DNA from: Mesorhizobium sp.
GTDB taxonomy: Bacteria; Pseudomonadota; Alphaproteobacteria; Rhizobiales; Rhizobiaceae
Assembly: GCA_019635735.1 (NCBI GenBank)
Contig: JAHBYX010000002.1
Coordinates: forward strand, 1 to 64,000
DNA length: 64,000 nt
Reading direction: 5' to 3'
The position numbers and the translations under genes were made by a program. This document shows, in pieces, positions 1 to 9,864 of this stretch; within the stretch, counting starts at the first letter, position 1; each line of letters opens with the position of its first letter. The notes below the pieces were generated by a model. It searched no databases. It worked only from the letters and a program-made list of their open reading frames with translations, and had not been told where the DNA came from.

Positions 1-9
1 CTGTGACAT

Positions 10-1902
10 ATGAAACGCCCATTTATTGCAGCTTCTGTCGATCAGCTGGAAGAAAGGCTAGAGAAGGCTCTGGCCGATAGTGATCGCAAGACTATAGACG
101 CGATCGCGGGTGAGCTGACCCATCGTCGCGTCCCGCGAGCGCGGGATCTTGCTGAGCGTATCGCCTCCGTGGGTGCGCCGCTTCCGCAGTCAGGGCCGCA
201 ACTGACGACCGCATTCGGGAAGCGGCCCATCACAAGCAAATTGGCGGCAATGGCCAGCCCAGCACCCAAGGGCCATCCTCCGACTCCGGAACAGCAATGT
301 GCAATCGATGCCTTTGGTACGCGCGGTTCGCTCCGTATCAATGCCTATGCGGGTACCGGGAAGACCTCGACGCTGCAGATGCTGGCCCACAGCACGCGCC
401 GACGCGGGCAGTACATTGCCTTCAACCGGGCCATTGTCGCGGATGCGAAGACAAAATTTCCAGCGTCGGTAGACTGCGCGACCACACACGGGCTCGCTTT
501 CAAAGCGACGCCCCAGGCATTCAAACAGAACATCGACAAAATGACGGGTCGGATCAGTGCGCAGAAGCTCGCCGAGATCCTCGAGCTCCGCAAGATTTGG
601 CGCATCGACAAGGACCACACGCTCCAACCCCGTTCCCAGGCCTTTCTCATTCTCGAGACGATTAAACGGTTTGCTCAGAGTGGTGATGAGACAATCTCAG
701 AGCTTCACGTCCCACGGCATGGGTCGCTGGTGTCAGCAAGCCAGGAGAGCCTGGCGGCTGTGAACGCTTTCGCAAAGCGGGGTGCAGAACATGTCTGGGC
801 GCGTATGAGCAATCCAGATGACCAACTACCGCTTGGCCATGATGGTTATCTCAAGCGTTGGGCACTTTCCCACCCGCAACTTGCCTGTGAATACATCTTG
901 CTCGACGAGGCCCAAGACACCAATCCTGTGGTGCTTGACGTGCTGCATCGTCAATCGGCGCAATTGGTCTATGTCGGTGACCGATACCAGCAGATCTATG
1001 AATGGCGTGGTGCTGTGAACGCAATGGAAGCGATCGATACCGACTCGTCCGTTCAACTAACCCAGTCTTTCCGGTTCGGTCCGGAGATTGCTGCCGAGGC
1101 GTCGCGGCTACTTTTTCAGCTCGGTGAATCGATACCGCTCCGGGGCAATCCCTTACTGCGGAGCCGAGTGGGTTCGTGCAAACCCGACGCCATTCTGGCT
1201 CGTACAAATGCTAGCGTGATAACTGCCCTGGTGGAGGCGCTGAACGAGGGCCGCACGCCGCACCTCGTCGGCGGCAACGCCGAGCTTATGGAAATGCTAC
1301 GTGGCGTGCAGGACCTGAAAGCGGGCACCCCGAGTACCGTTCCGGAATTCTTCGGATTTGAAAACTGGGAGCAGGTGGTCGAGTTCGCCGGCACCGCAGA
1401 GGGTGAGCAGCTTAGCACCTTCGTCAACCTCGTTCAGTCGCGAGGCGAGCGCCAACTCATGTGGGCGCTGGGCAGAGCGGTCGACGAAGATCGTTCTGAC
1501 ATCGTCCTGTCGACTGCACATAAGGCAAAAGGTCGAGAATGGAATGCAGTGCGGCTTATGGACGACTTCTTGAAGTCGCGTCCTGCCAAGTCCGACTCGC
1601 TTGAAGCACAAGAGAAACACCAGCGTGAGGAGGCTGCGGAGCTACGATTATATTATGTTGCAGTGACGCGAGCCCGCCAGATTATTGAGTTGCCGGACAC
1701 GCGAGAGGTCCGCGCTCCCGCCATATCACCAGCCAAGGTCGCGCCACATCGTTCGGCGACCACGCCCGCTGCGCAATGGCAAAAGCCAACAGATTGGATT
1801 CCGACGGCACAGCCAGAATCTGCGCCAAAGCCTGTTTCCGCTATACCTGCCGAACGGTCTCCTCCGCGAAAAGGCTTCTTCGCCCGGCTGTTTGGAGGGT
1901 AG
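10..1902 (+). CDS. UvrD/FBH1-like superfamily 1 DNA helicase
   Basis: An ATP-dependent SF1 helicase of 630 residues. Walker A (AGTGKT) is near residues 114-119, the DEAQD Walker B motif near 298, a GDRYQQIYEWRG motif follows, a TAHKAKG motif is near 500 and the final helicase motif YYVAVTRAR near 547. The N-terminal ~95 residues carry no motif I recognise, and the C-terminal ~70 residues are proline-rich and end in a short RKGFFARLFGG tail. The overall motif set resembles the FBH1-like branch more than classical UvrD or PcrA (inference). It precedes mcrB by 98 bases on the same strand, so it may be cotranscribed with the restriction genes. The ATG at 10 is close to the window edge and the true start could lie upstream. 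Confidence 0.85.
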   Translation: MKRPFIAASVDQLEERLEKALADSDRKTIDAIAGELTHRRVPRARDLAERIASVGAPLPQSGPQLTTAFGKRPITSKLAAMASPAPKGHPPTPEQQCAIDAFGTRGSLRINAYAGTGKTSTLQMLAHSTRRRGQYIAFNRAIVADAKTKFPASVDCATTHGLAFKATPQAFKQNIDKMTGRISAQKLAEILELRKIWRIDKDHTLQPRSQAFLILETIKRFAQSGDETISELHVPRHGSLVSASQESLAAVNAFAKRGAEHVWARMSNPDDQLPLGHDGYLKRWALSHPQLACEYILLDEAQDTNPVVLDVLHRQSAQLVYVGDRYQQIYEWRGAVNAMEAIDTDSSVQLTQSFRFGPEIAAEASRLLFQLGESIPLRGNPLLRSRVGSCKPDAILARTNASVITALVEALNEGRTPHLVGGNAELMEMLRGVQDLKAGTPSTVPEFFGFENWEQVVEFAGTAEGEQLSTFVNLVQSRGERQLMWALGRAVDEDRSDIVLSTAHKAKGREWNAVRLMDDFLKSRPAKSDSLEAQEKHQREEAAELRLYYVAVTRARQIIELPDTREVRAPAISPAKVAPHRSATTPAAQWQKPTDWIPTAQPESAPKPVSAIPAERSPPRKGFFARLFGG

Positions 1903-2000
1903 CCGCGGATAACGGATAAACAGCTGAGGGCACCTCCAGCTTTTAGCTTACTCCGGAAACGACATAAGTCGGCCATTCGGATTGGGACTTCCTAACAGAG

Positions 2001-4268
2001 GTGATGATAGTGGCCAGATTCAATCCACATAGGGACGCATCTCGGATCTACGAAGCTGCTGCAGAATGGCTGGGTCGGTGCCTCATTGCTGATGGATCGG
2101 CTTTTTCGCACAGAAATCAACTTTGGAACCTGCCGAATCTCGAAGAGCTCGACCTTCGATTCGTTAGGAACTTGGACGCTGGTGAAGGCGGCTTCCTCTC
2201 AAAGTTAGAAGCGCAACTCGCAGAAGGCTCATCGGACTGCCGGCAGCTGATGGCCGAGAGCCTATGGTTGTTGCTACTATTCCCAACCAACGTTGGCGCT
2301 GCAAAGAAACGCGAGACCGTACAGGAGATCTGGTCCTGGTCTGGGGAGAACCTGGAAGCGACTAACCCCCTTCTGGACGACGCCGCCCTTGGAGGCATCG
2401 GCTCTGCCGGAACCGCTTACAACACACACCGATGGCGCGAGCTGGTCTTCCTCATAAGCTCGCTGCGAGATTTTAAAGCTGGAGATACAGCTGATCGCGA
2501 GCGGATAGCATCAGACCCGTGGGCATTCTCCGCCTGGATTGGCGGCCTCCCGGAGGCGCGGAATAGGCAGCTAATTCACATCCTGCCGCACCTACTGTTC
2601 CCTGACAGCTTCGAGAGGATAAGTTCAGAGCGCGACAAGCGCTTGATCCTCGCCGGTTTCATTGACACGCCGGAAAGGGCGATCCGGAAATGGAGCACGC
2701 TCGAAATTGACCGCGCCTTGCTGGATCTGCGGAGTCGTCTCGAACAGGAGCATGGTGCAGACATCGATTTCTACCAGGAAGAAATCCAATCACGATGGAA
2801 GACCCCAACAGGCGGCCTTCCCGGCCAAGACCCGGATACGCCGACGGAATCTGTTCGTCGTTTCTGGATCGAAAAGACACTCGTATCGACTCGGCAGGAC
2901 CGACGCGAAGGCGAACACGCGCTTGGGAGAGCGCTGTGGTCGCCGCAGAAGTCCAAGGACGGCCGTGACATCTATAAGACCATGCTGCAGGTGCGCGAAG
3001 GCGACGTGGTTTTCCATCTGACCGACAACAAGGCGATTAGCGACGTATCGGTCGCCGCTGAAGCTGCCGATGACACATTCACCGGAGTAGACGGAACGGA
3101 CTGGGCGAACCAAGCGGGATATCGCATTGCCCTTCAAGATCACGTCAGGCTTGATCCGCCTCTGCCGCGCGATGCGTTTTTGGCAACTGAGCCCTTTGCG
3201 ACTGAGCTCAGGGAGCTTGCGGAGAGCGGCGCGAAAGGCATGTTTTACAGTAGGTTGCTAGAGCTGAATCAGGGTGCATATCTAACCGAGGTGACGCCTA
3301 CCCTGCTCCACATTCTCAACAGAGCCTACCGGGAATTTGCAGGGAAAGACCTTCCTTACATTCAGGGTGGGGATGGGCCGACGACTGAGGTTTCCGTCGA
3401 GCTCTACACCCTCGATAAAGCGCTCGAGACACTGTTTCTCGAACGCGAAATTGCCGAAGAAATCCTTCTCCTGTGGCGAGCTAAGAAAAACGTCATTCTC
3501 CAAGGTCCCCCTGGCGTTGGCAAATCCTATGCAGCACAGCGGCTAGCGTTTGCACTGATGGGCGAGCGGGATCGCGACCGGCTGGAATTCGTCCAGTTCC
3601 ACCAATCATATTCCTACGAAGACTTTGTGGAAGGGTTCCGACCGACCGCTAGCGGGTTCGAGCTAAGACCCGGCAAGTTTGTAGAGTTTTGCCGACGAGC
3701 CGAGGCAGATCCGGCCCGGAAGTACGTGTTCATCATCGACGAGATCAACCGTGGCAACTTGAGCAAGATCATGGGTGAGCTCATGGTGCTGATCGAGCCC
3801 GATAAGCGCGATGTGGAATGGGCGATGCAGCTTGCCTCCGGCAAAGCACCGTTCCACGTTCCGTCGAATGTCTACATCCTTGGGCTAATGAACACAGCAG
3901 ACCGTTCGCTCGCTGTGGTCGATTATGCGCTACGTCGACGGTTCGCATTCGTTAGCCTTGGATCAAATTTCAGCTCACCTAAGTTTCGGGAACAGCTGTT
4001 GAAGGCTGGCGTTTCGGATCGGCTGATTGACACCCTGATTAACCGCGTGGCGGCGCTCAACGCGGAAATCGTCAGCGATACTGCGAACCTTGGCCCTGGC
4101 TTCGCGATTGGTCACAGCTTCTTTTGTACAGGGCCAATCGGTGAGGAGGACGATTCCAAGTGGTACGCGCGCGTAATCCGCACTGAGATTGCGCCCCTGC
4201 TTCGCGAGTATTGGTTCGATGCCCCTTCAAGGGCCGACCAGTGGGCCGCAAAGCTCTTAACGCTCTAA
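2001..4268 (+). CDS. mcrB: McrB-type AAA+ GTPase subunit of a modification-dependent restriction system
   Basis: The motor subunit of an McrBC-type system, which recognises modified DNA and powers cleavage by McrC. The C-terminal AAA+ module has Walker A GPPGVGKS near residue 502, Walker B FIIDEINRGN near 575 and the NTADRS signature near 630, which in McrB is linked to GTP use. Between about 287 and 390 a segment with the pattern ALWSPQ...MLQVREGDVVFH looks like an EVE/PUA-type modified-base reader. The first ~280 residues are an alpha-helical region I do not recognise. The stop overlaps the mcrC start by one base (TAATG), so the two are translationally coupled. Start is GTG at 2001 or ATG at 2004; neither has an ideally spaced ribosome site. 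Confidence 0.88.
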   Translation: MMIVARFNPHRDASRIYEAAAEWLGRCLIADGSAFSHRNQLWNLPNLEELDLRFVRNLDAGEGGFLSKLEAQLAEGSSDCRQLMAESLWLLLLFPTNVGAAKKRETVQEIWSWSGENLEATNPLLDDAALGGIGSAGTAYNTHRWRELVFLISSLRDFKAGDTADRERIASDPWAFSAWIGGLPEARNRQLIHILPHLLFPDSFERISSERDKRLILAGFIDTPERAIRKWSTLEIDRALLDLRSRLEQEHGADIDFYQEEIQSRWKTPTGGLPGQDPDTPTESVRRFWIEKTLVSTRQDRREGEHALGRALWSPQKSKDGRDIYKTMLQVREGDVVFHLTDNKAISDVSVAAEAADDTFTGVDGTDWANQAGYRIALQDHVRLDPPLPRDAFLATEPFATELRELAESGAKGMFYSRLLELNQGAYLTEVTPTLLHILNRAYREFAGKDLPYIQGGDGPTTEVSVELYTLDKALETLFLEREIAEEILLLWRAKKNVILQGPPGVGKSYAAQRLAFALMGERDRDRLEFVQFHQSYSYEDFVEGFRPTASGFELRPGKFVEFCRRAEADPARKYVFIIDEINRGNLSKIMGELMVLIEPDKRDVEWAMQLASGKAPFHVPSNVYILGLMNTADRSLAVVDYALRRRFAFVSLGSNFSSPKFREQLLKAGVSDRLIDTLINRVAALNAEIVSDTANLGPGFAIGHSFFCTGPIGEEDDSKWYARVIRTEIAPLLREYWFDAPSRADQWAAKLLTL

Positions 4269-5326
4269 TGAGCACCGCTCCAGCGATCCCAATCGAGAAT
4301 ATCTATTACTTATTCTGCTATGCTTGGGATCGGTTCGAGGAGGCACAATCGATACCAATTGGTGGGTCGGCCAGCCCAGACCTACCCAACCTTCTAGCTC
4401 GCGTATTGCTCTACGGCACGCGTTCTCTTTTACGGCGCGGCCTCGATCGAAATTATCAGGATCAATGCGACGAGATCCCGACGGTCCGCGGTCACATAGA
4501 GCTGGGCCAGTCGTTGAAGCTTCAGGCGCGCAATGTCCGTAGGCTCGTGTGCGAGTTTGATGAGCTCAGCTATGATCTCTTGCACAATAGGATAATCAAA
4601 GCTTCGCTCAAACGCCTGGCTCGGGCCCAGTCGATCGAACCAATGCTGGCGCGGGAGCTCCTTATGACTGCGCAGCGAATGCCTGGAGTTTCGGACCTAT
4701 CTCTTGAGCGCTCCCAATTCGCGCGCGTCCAGCTCCATCGCAACAATGCTTACTACGATCTGATATTGAAGGTCGCCGAGCTCGCGTTCGACAGCTTGCT
4801 CCCAGACCCGAATGGCGACGGATATGCGTTCAATGATATACTTCGCGATGAGTCGAAGATGGCCCGCGTGTTTGAGGACTTTGTCCGTAACTTTTTCCGC
4901 GCGGAGCAAACTGAGTTCTCTGTCTTACCGCTGTCAATCCAGTGGGACGCGGCGAAGCTCCACACCACCGGCATAGGCCGGCTACCTACGATGTATGTAG
5001 ATATTTATCTCAGGGGCCCTCAGCGCCGCCTGATTATCGATACGAAATACTACGCCAAAGCGCTTCAGCAGAGTCTGTATGGCAATGTGAGCTTTCAGTC
5101 CGGGAACCTATATCAGCTTTTCTCGTACCTGAAAAACGCGGCCGCGGATCCTGCGTTTTCTGCGTGCGAAGGAATGTTACTCTACCCTGAAGTCGGAAGG
5201 GGCCTGCGCGAGGCTTTCAACATCCAGAACCATGCCGTGACTGTGGCGACTATCAATCTGGCCCAACCATGGACGAAGATTTCAGCAGATTTGCTGGGTC
5301 TGCTGAAGGCTGTCTCGCACGAGTGA
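4268..5326 (+). CDS. mcrC: McrC-type endonuclease subunit
   Basis: The 352-residue nuclease partner of the upstream AAA+ GTPase. The N-terminus (PIENIYYLFCYAWD) is typical of McrC family proteins. The PD-(D/E)XK core is visible near residues 242-258, with an acidic residue in MYVDIYLRG followed by LIIDTKYY. I chose the ATG at 4268 because it overlaps the mcrB stop by one base; a longer reading from 4211 would lie inside mcrB. Length fits the family (about 350 residues in Escherichia coli). No frameshift or missing motif is seen, so the McrBC pair looks intact. Confidence 0.9.
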   Translation: MSTAPAIPIENIYYLFCYAWDRFEEAQSIPIGGSASPDLPNLLARVLLYGTRSLLRRGLDRNYQDQCDEIPTVRGHIELGQSLKLQARNVRRLVCEFDELSYDLLHNRIIKASLKRLARAQSIEPMLARELLMTAQRMPGVSDLSLERSQFARVQLHRNNAYYDLILKVAELAFDSLLPDPNGDGYAFNDILRDESKMARVFEDFVRNFFRAEQTEFSVLPLSIQWDAAKLHTTGIGRLPTMYVDIYLRGPQRRLIIDTKYYAKALQQSLYGNVSFQSGNLYQLFSYLKNAAADPAFSACEGMLLYPEVGRGLREAFNIQNHAVTVATINLAQPWTKISADLLGLLKAVSHE

Positions 5327-5727
5327 TAATTAAAGCCTTCATTTGCTCGGCTGAAGCCCGTCCCATTGCAACCCAAGCTAATTATCGGTCCGAAATGCGC
5401 CCCCATATCGGGTCGTTCCGCTAGCCCTGCCGTCCTCCAGAAGCGGACATCGCTGGTGTCAGCGATACGGAAAGGTTGAGCCATGAGCGGAATTGGATTG
5501 TGGGAGCACCGGCTACGTGATGCATCCTTATGCGCTGCCAAGGCTGACCTGATAAGTACTGAAGATATGGGCTAGCTTGAACCGTGTGAACTACCCGGTT
5601 TCGACCGGAACCAGCATAAGCAGAGGTCCTCACGGATCCTCTTGGATAGGCTTATGGTTGCCGGGTCTCCCCGCAGAAGGGGTCGGCGGAGACGAGACGG
5701 CTCGGCCGCAGGGAAAGGCTTTCCCCG
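5327..5727. other. Gene-free gap between convergent mcrC and the TrlF operon
   Basis: About 400 bases separating two convergent transcription units. The short reading frames in it show no recognisable protein and no ribosome site. I see no convincing terminator hairpin with a T-tract, no RNA gene and no repeat. Confidence 0.5.
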
Positions 5728-8703
5728 TCAGCGATCAAATCTGACCCTCAGCCTCCGTGCCCTTTCCCTGAAGGCTTCCTCGCCTCCCTCCAGGATATCG
5801 CACACCGCCTTGCGGATCTCGGCGTTCTCCAGCCCCCCGGCTTTGTAGGTGATCGGCGGAAGACCGCCTGCCGCATGTGGCCCGGCGTCCGCGACGATTA
5901 TCTGATCGGCATCGGTATTGATGACAAGGTTGGCGTTGTGGGTGACCATGATTACCTGACGCTTGGCCTTGGCCGCGATGAATAGAGCGACGAGCTCCTC
6001 AAACACCGATTTCGGGTCCAGGTTTTCTTCCGGCTGATCGATGATGAGAGGGCGATCGTCCGCATCGTCGAGCGCCAGATAGAGGAGAAGCAGCACGATC
6101 CCTCTCGTCCCTGGGGAGAGTTTGCGGATGTCGATGCCGTCATAGGCGATCTCGTAGCGCACCGAGATGTGGTCCGTGGCGAAGAGCCAATGTGCGAACT
6201 GCTTCAGCCAGGCACGGAATTCAACCTGCTGGTTCTGCGCGTAAGGCGCGTGGCCGATCAGGTCTCGCATGTATTGGGTGATGAAGTTGGCCATCGCCGT
6301 CTGCACATCCGCCGCCGAACCCGTCTCCCATGCGGGCCGCAAGGTCGCATCAGCAAGCGCGATCAGCGAGCCGCGGCCCTGGAACGGTCCAGCCTTGCGC
6401 CGATCGAGCAGGTTTTCTTCAGCCACCGTTCCCCAGCCGGCTACGTCGACGATGCGTCGGACCGAGAAGCCGAGTTTTCGCAGCGTGCCGGTCGAAGACG
6501 AAAGGCGTACCATCAGGGGCGCGTAGAGATCAGCGAGCGCGGTCTGCTCGCTGACGATCGCTTGGAAGACCCGGCCATAGGCCGCATCGCGCTCGGCTTG
6601 GAGGTCTTTGCGGCGCGCGGCAGCGCCCTGGGCGTCGGTCAACCGGGTCTGCAGGTTTTGCAGCGCGGCGTTCTCCTGCGCGATCCGCTGCGAGAGAGTG
6701 GCATATTGGTTGCGCACGATGTTGTCGGCGCTGACCAGCGCTTCCAGGCGCGTCATCTCCGCCAACAGCGTGTTGAGGGGCAGCTTTGTCAGGTCCGCCG
6801 TGTCAGGGAAGACGGGCGTTGTGGGGTGTGCTGGCGGGACGGGAAGGCCTGTGAGCGTCGCAATCTGCTGATCGGCCCATGTCACGTAGCCGGCGAGGCT
6901 GGTGTCCACGTTGCCCTTGTAAATCAGCAGGAATTCATCCCACTGCTGGGCGCTCAGGCCGCTGTGTTGATGCCGTTCCTTGGCCTGGCGTAGGAGCTCA
7001 GGCGCCTTTGTCGCTCGCGTGCTGGCCACCTCATCCTGCAACGCGACGAAGGTGCGCCGCTGATTGGCGTAGGCTTGTATCGTGCCGCGCAGCGCCTGAA
7101 CGGCCTGACCAAGCTGTGCGTGCCGGCTCGCCTGCGCCTCGGTGCCCTTGACGACGAGCTTGGCCAGATCCTGAGTGTAACTCTTGATCTGGCCGTCCTT
7201 CTGCGTGACCTGCAGCGACAGGGCCGCGATCGAAGCCTCCTTCTCGATTTCGGTGGCGATGCGCTCGGATATGTCCGCGATCGCGTCCGCCTCCCGTACC
7301 CGGGCCTGTTGGAAGCGGGAGGTCCGAAACTCACGCAGTTCGGCAAAATCGATCGCGCCGTCACGAGCGTCTTGAGAGTGGGCCTCGAAGATCACGCGTT
7401 CGATTTCTGCAATCAGGCCGTCCGCAACACCGGCGGAAGAGCAAAGCTCTTCGACGAATTGTTGCGACAGGTAACGCGCGCGGGGAAAGGCCAGATGGCC
7501 GTTAGCGTCGCGGCCGTCCAGGAAACGAGTGACGGTGGCGCCGCCCGCCCATGCCAAGGTGGCGGACGCATCGCCGAGAAGCTTGCGGGCCCGCACGAGG
7601 AAGGACGGGCTGATATTCTCGTTTGCTTTCCATGCCGCTGGCGTGATCGCGTCGCAGCCGGCGGCGACCATGTCGGCGAGTGCGGTCTTGCCGGAGCCGC
7701 GCGCGCCGATGATCGCCACGAGGCCAGGATTGAGTGGAATCGACGGCGTTGAGGCCCAACCGGCATCGGCCAGCGTAACGTGCGAGATGACCTGCGAGGG
7801 CATCGCCCTGCGCGGCGGTTCGGCCGCGACGTGGGCGCGGCCCTCGGGGTCGATGCAGGCTTGCCGCAGGGCGTCGAATTCCAGCCCGCCCTTGATCCAC
7901 GAATATCGCTCTTCGACAGGCTCTCCCACGAATTGCTGATCATGTGCATCGCTGCCGTGAAGACAGGGCTTGCATCCGCCGTAACGCTCGCGGAGCTGAT
8001 CGAGCGTCACGCCCCGACGTCCGCACCAGAATTCACGCTGGGCCGGGCTGCTCGAGAAAATGATATGGGCGAACTTCTCGATCTCTTGACGCATCGTCGC
8101 GTCGGCGGCCTGTCGCAAGCCAGACGTCCCGTCGCCAGCCGCGCCGGCGACAGCAATCAGGATGTTCGCCTTCGCCCAGTCGCTCTCTCGCATGACGCGA
8201 CGAAGCTGATCGAAATTCACCTTGAACTGCGTCGCGCCGTGAGCGAGCGCGGCCCGTTCATCGACAATGGTCGTGTCGGCCTTCTTGCCCAGCGAAATCA
8301 GGTCCTGGCGTGTGCAGTTGAAGGTATCGCCATGCGCCTGAAACTGAAGACGCTGAAGGATGCGATGCAGCTCCTCGATGTGCTTGGGGTCTTCGGGGCT
8401 GACCAGAAGGTGCAGGTTGACGAAGCCGGTCTTTGCCGCGACGTCGAGGCGCAACTCGACGTTCGGGAAAATGAGTTGGACGTTGGGCAGGCGGCCCGCC
8501 GTCTTGTGCTTCAGCACTTCCTCATATGTGTCCGTCAGATAGTAGTCCGTGACTGCAATCGCCTCGATCTTCGGCGTGACGGTTTCTAGGGACGTGAGAT
8601 AGGTCTCCCACGGCGTGCCACCGCCGAACTGATTGTTCAGGACGGTTCCCGGGGCGTGAATATGTGGCTCCCAGCGCCGCCATTCAGATCCGCGACCGAT
8701 CAT
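5728..8703 (-). CDS. TrlF-type protein: PHP phosphoesterase domain fused to an SMC/ABC-like ATPase
   Basis: A 991-residue protein with two parts. The N-terminal ~260 residues look like a PHP (polymerase and histidinol phosphatase) metal-dependent hydrolase: HIH at 14-16, AVTDYY soon after, and HGSDAH near 248. The rest is an SMC/RecN-like ABC ATPase: Walker A GARGSGKT near 331, a long coiled-coil-forming middle (about 470-720), an ABC signature-like LSPGTRG near 861, Walker B LIIDQPEENLD near 887 and the H-loop THN near 920. Families with this layout are often found near defence genes; the substrate is not known to me. It is the last gene of a leftward three-gene operon, 124 bases after the PD-(D/E)XK-like gene. 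Confidence 0.85.
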   Translation of the reverse strand: MIGRGSEWRRWEPHIHAPGTVLNNQFGGGTPWETYLTSLETVTPKIEAIAVTDYYLTDTYEEVLKHKTAGRLPNVQLIFPNVELRLDVAAKTGFVNLHLLVSPEDPKHIEELHRILQRLQFQAHGDTFNCTRQDLISLGKKADTTIVDERAALAHGATQFKVNFDQLRRVMRESDWAKANILIAVAGAAGDGTSGLRQAADATMRQEIEKFAHIIFSSSPAQREFWCGRRGVTLDQLRERYGGCKPCLHGSDAHDQQFVGEPVEERYSWIKGGLEFDALRQACIDPEGRAHVAAEPPRRAMPSQVISHVTLADAGWASTPSIPLNPGLVAIIGARGSGKTALADMVAAGCDAITPAAWKANENISPSFLVRARKLLGDASATLAWAGGATVTRFLDGRDANGHLAFPRARYLSQQFVEELCSSAGVADGLIAEIERVIFEAHSQDARDGAIDFAELREFRTSRFQQARVREADAIADISERIATEIEKEASIAALSLQVTQKDGQIKSYTQDLAKLVVKGTEAQASRHAQLGQAVQALRGTIQAYANQRRTFVALQDEVASTRATKAPELLRQAKERHQHSGLSAQQWDEFLLIYKGNVDTSLAGYVTWADQQIATLTGLPVPPAHPTTPVFPDTADLTKLPLNTLLAEMTRLEALVSADNIVRNQYATLSQRIAQENAALQNLQTRLTDAQGAAARRKDLQAERDAAYGRVFQAIVSEQTALADLYAPLMVRLSSSTGTLRKLGFSVRRIVDVAGWGTVAEENLLDRRKAGPFQGRGSLIALADATLRPAWETGSAADVQTAMANFITQYMRDLIGHAPYAQNQQVEFRAWLKQFAHWLFATDHISVRYEIAYDGIDIRKLSPGTRGIVLLLLYLALDDADDRPLIIDQPEENLDPKSVFEELVALFIAAKAKRQVIMVTHNANLVINTDADQIIVADAGPHAAGGLPPITYKAGGLENAEIRKAVCDILEGGEEAFRERARRLRVRFDR

Positions 8704-8827
8704 GCTTCCTCCTTTGTACCCGGTCGTTGTCCGCCCTGACGGTCGTGCCCCCGGTCGATGTGTTCCAGCCCAATGATGATGCGTCGGGGCCGCGCACGCA
8801 TCTGCCCGATGCAGTAATGTAAAAGGT

Positions 8828-9856
8828 CTATCGACTTACACGAAAATCCCAACCCAGTTCGTTCCGCTGATCATTCAGGCCATCGGAATAATTGTGAAGA
8901 ACATCTCCGATCTGATATTCGTCGAGGTTGCATGGATTCTCCAGGGCCGTCTGATCCCAGCCGACGTTCCAAATCGTCAGCAGCTCGGGTTTCTCGCTCC
9001 AGCGCGGCAGGAAGAACGTGATCGCCATCAGGGTAGGGAATTGACGGAGAATGCCGACCTGTGTCTGGTGGCCCGCCAGATTGCTTTTGCCGTCGAACTC
9101 CGGAAGCGACAGGATCTGCTCTCCGGGCTGGCCGAGCGCGATCTGCCACAGCTCGCCGCTTACACAGCTTTCCGCCGGTGGCCCGGCGTGGAAGAAGACG
9201 GGCAGAAGGCCGGAAGGACCTTGCGCGATGCTGCTGAGGCGTCCGAGATCGACGACAAGTACGGTCGGGCCGTACTCGATCTGGCCGGGCTTGATGTTGT
9301 TGCTGATCTTCTGGATCGTGTCGTCGATCCGCGCGACGGAACCTGCATTGGGCAGATGGCCGGATATCTCTACCGGCTTGCCGAAGTGGATTCCGGGTTG
9401 CCGCGCGCGTTCGTCCAACTCGGCCGCGACCTCCAACGCCTCGTGACCGATTTCCTTGTGACGCCGCAGCGGTTCGGCGATTTCGAGGGCCTTGACCTCG
9501 AAATAGAGTTCGCCGGCGCTGTACGAGTAGCGGAAGTCCGGGCGCTTCGCCTTGTGGCCGCCGGTGCCGGGAGTGCGCTCCAAAACGACGCCGCGTTCCT
9601 TCATCGCCAGATAGAAGGATGCTTCGGAGTAGGCCTCATAGGCCTGCGCCATCTGGACATGGTCCTCGGGTGCGGTCACCGCCTTGAGCTTGGCGCGCAA
9701 CTCGCGATCCAGGGATGCGAGCGTCGTGTCGGTCGCCGCGTCGGAAACGATCCTTTCGACCTCGTCCCGCGTCATCATCATGATGGGGACCGAAAGGGTC
9801 AGGCCGGAGAGCAGCTGCGATACGCGGATGAATTCGTCGATCGATGTCGTCGCCAT
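8828..9856 (-). CDS. Uncharacterised protein with a PD-(D/E)XK nuclease-like motif
   Basis: A 342-residue protein that I cannot assign to a named family. Residues 106-122 read PDF...ELYFEVK, the spacing and hydrophobic pattern of a PD-(D/E)XK nuclease core, preceded by an AYSEASFYLAMKERG helix that could supply the first acidic residue. This is inference; no enzymatic role is proven. The ATG at 9856 was preferred because it lies 8 bases after the stop of the upstream gene; a longer in-frame reading to 10177 would run through that gene. It sits in the middle of a leftward operon ending with the PHP-ABC ATPase, which suggests the three act together. Confidence 0.7.
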   Translation of the reverse strand: MATTSIDEFIRVSQLLSGLTLSVPIMMMTRDEVERIVSDAATDTTLASLDRELRAKLKAVTAPEDHVQMAQAYEAYSEASFYLAMKERGVVLERTPGTGGHKAKRPDFRYSYSAGELYFEVKALEIAEPLRRHKEIGHEALEVAAELDERARQPGIHFGKPVEISGHLPNAGSVARIDDTIQKISNNIKPGQIEYGPTVLVVDLGRLSSIAQGPSGLLPVFFHAGPPAESCVSGELWQIALGQPGEQILSLPEFDGKSNLAGHQTQVGILRQFPTLMAITFFLPRWSEKPELLTIWNVGWDQTALENPCNLDEYQIGDVLHNYSDGLNDQRNELGWDFRVSR

Positions 9857-9864
9857 GTCCGACC

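Noticed and set aside
5642..5848. Small plus-strand reading frame in the mcrC-TrlF gap
   Set aside because: Arginine- and serine-rich, no ribosome site, and its 3' half is antisense to the TrlF-type gene.
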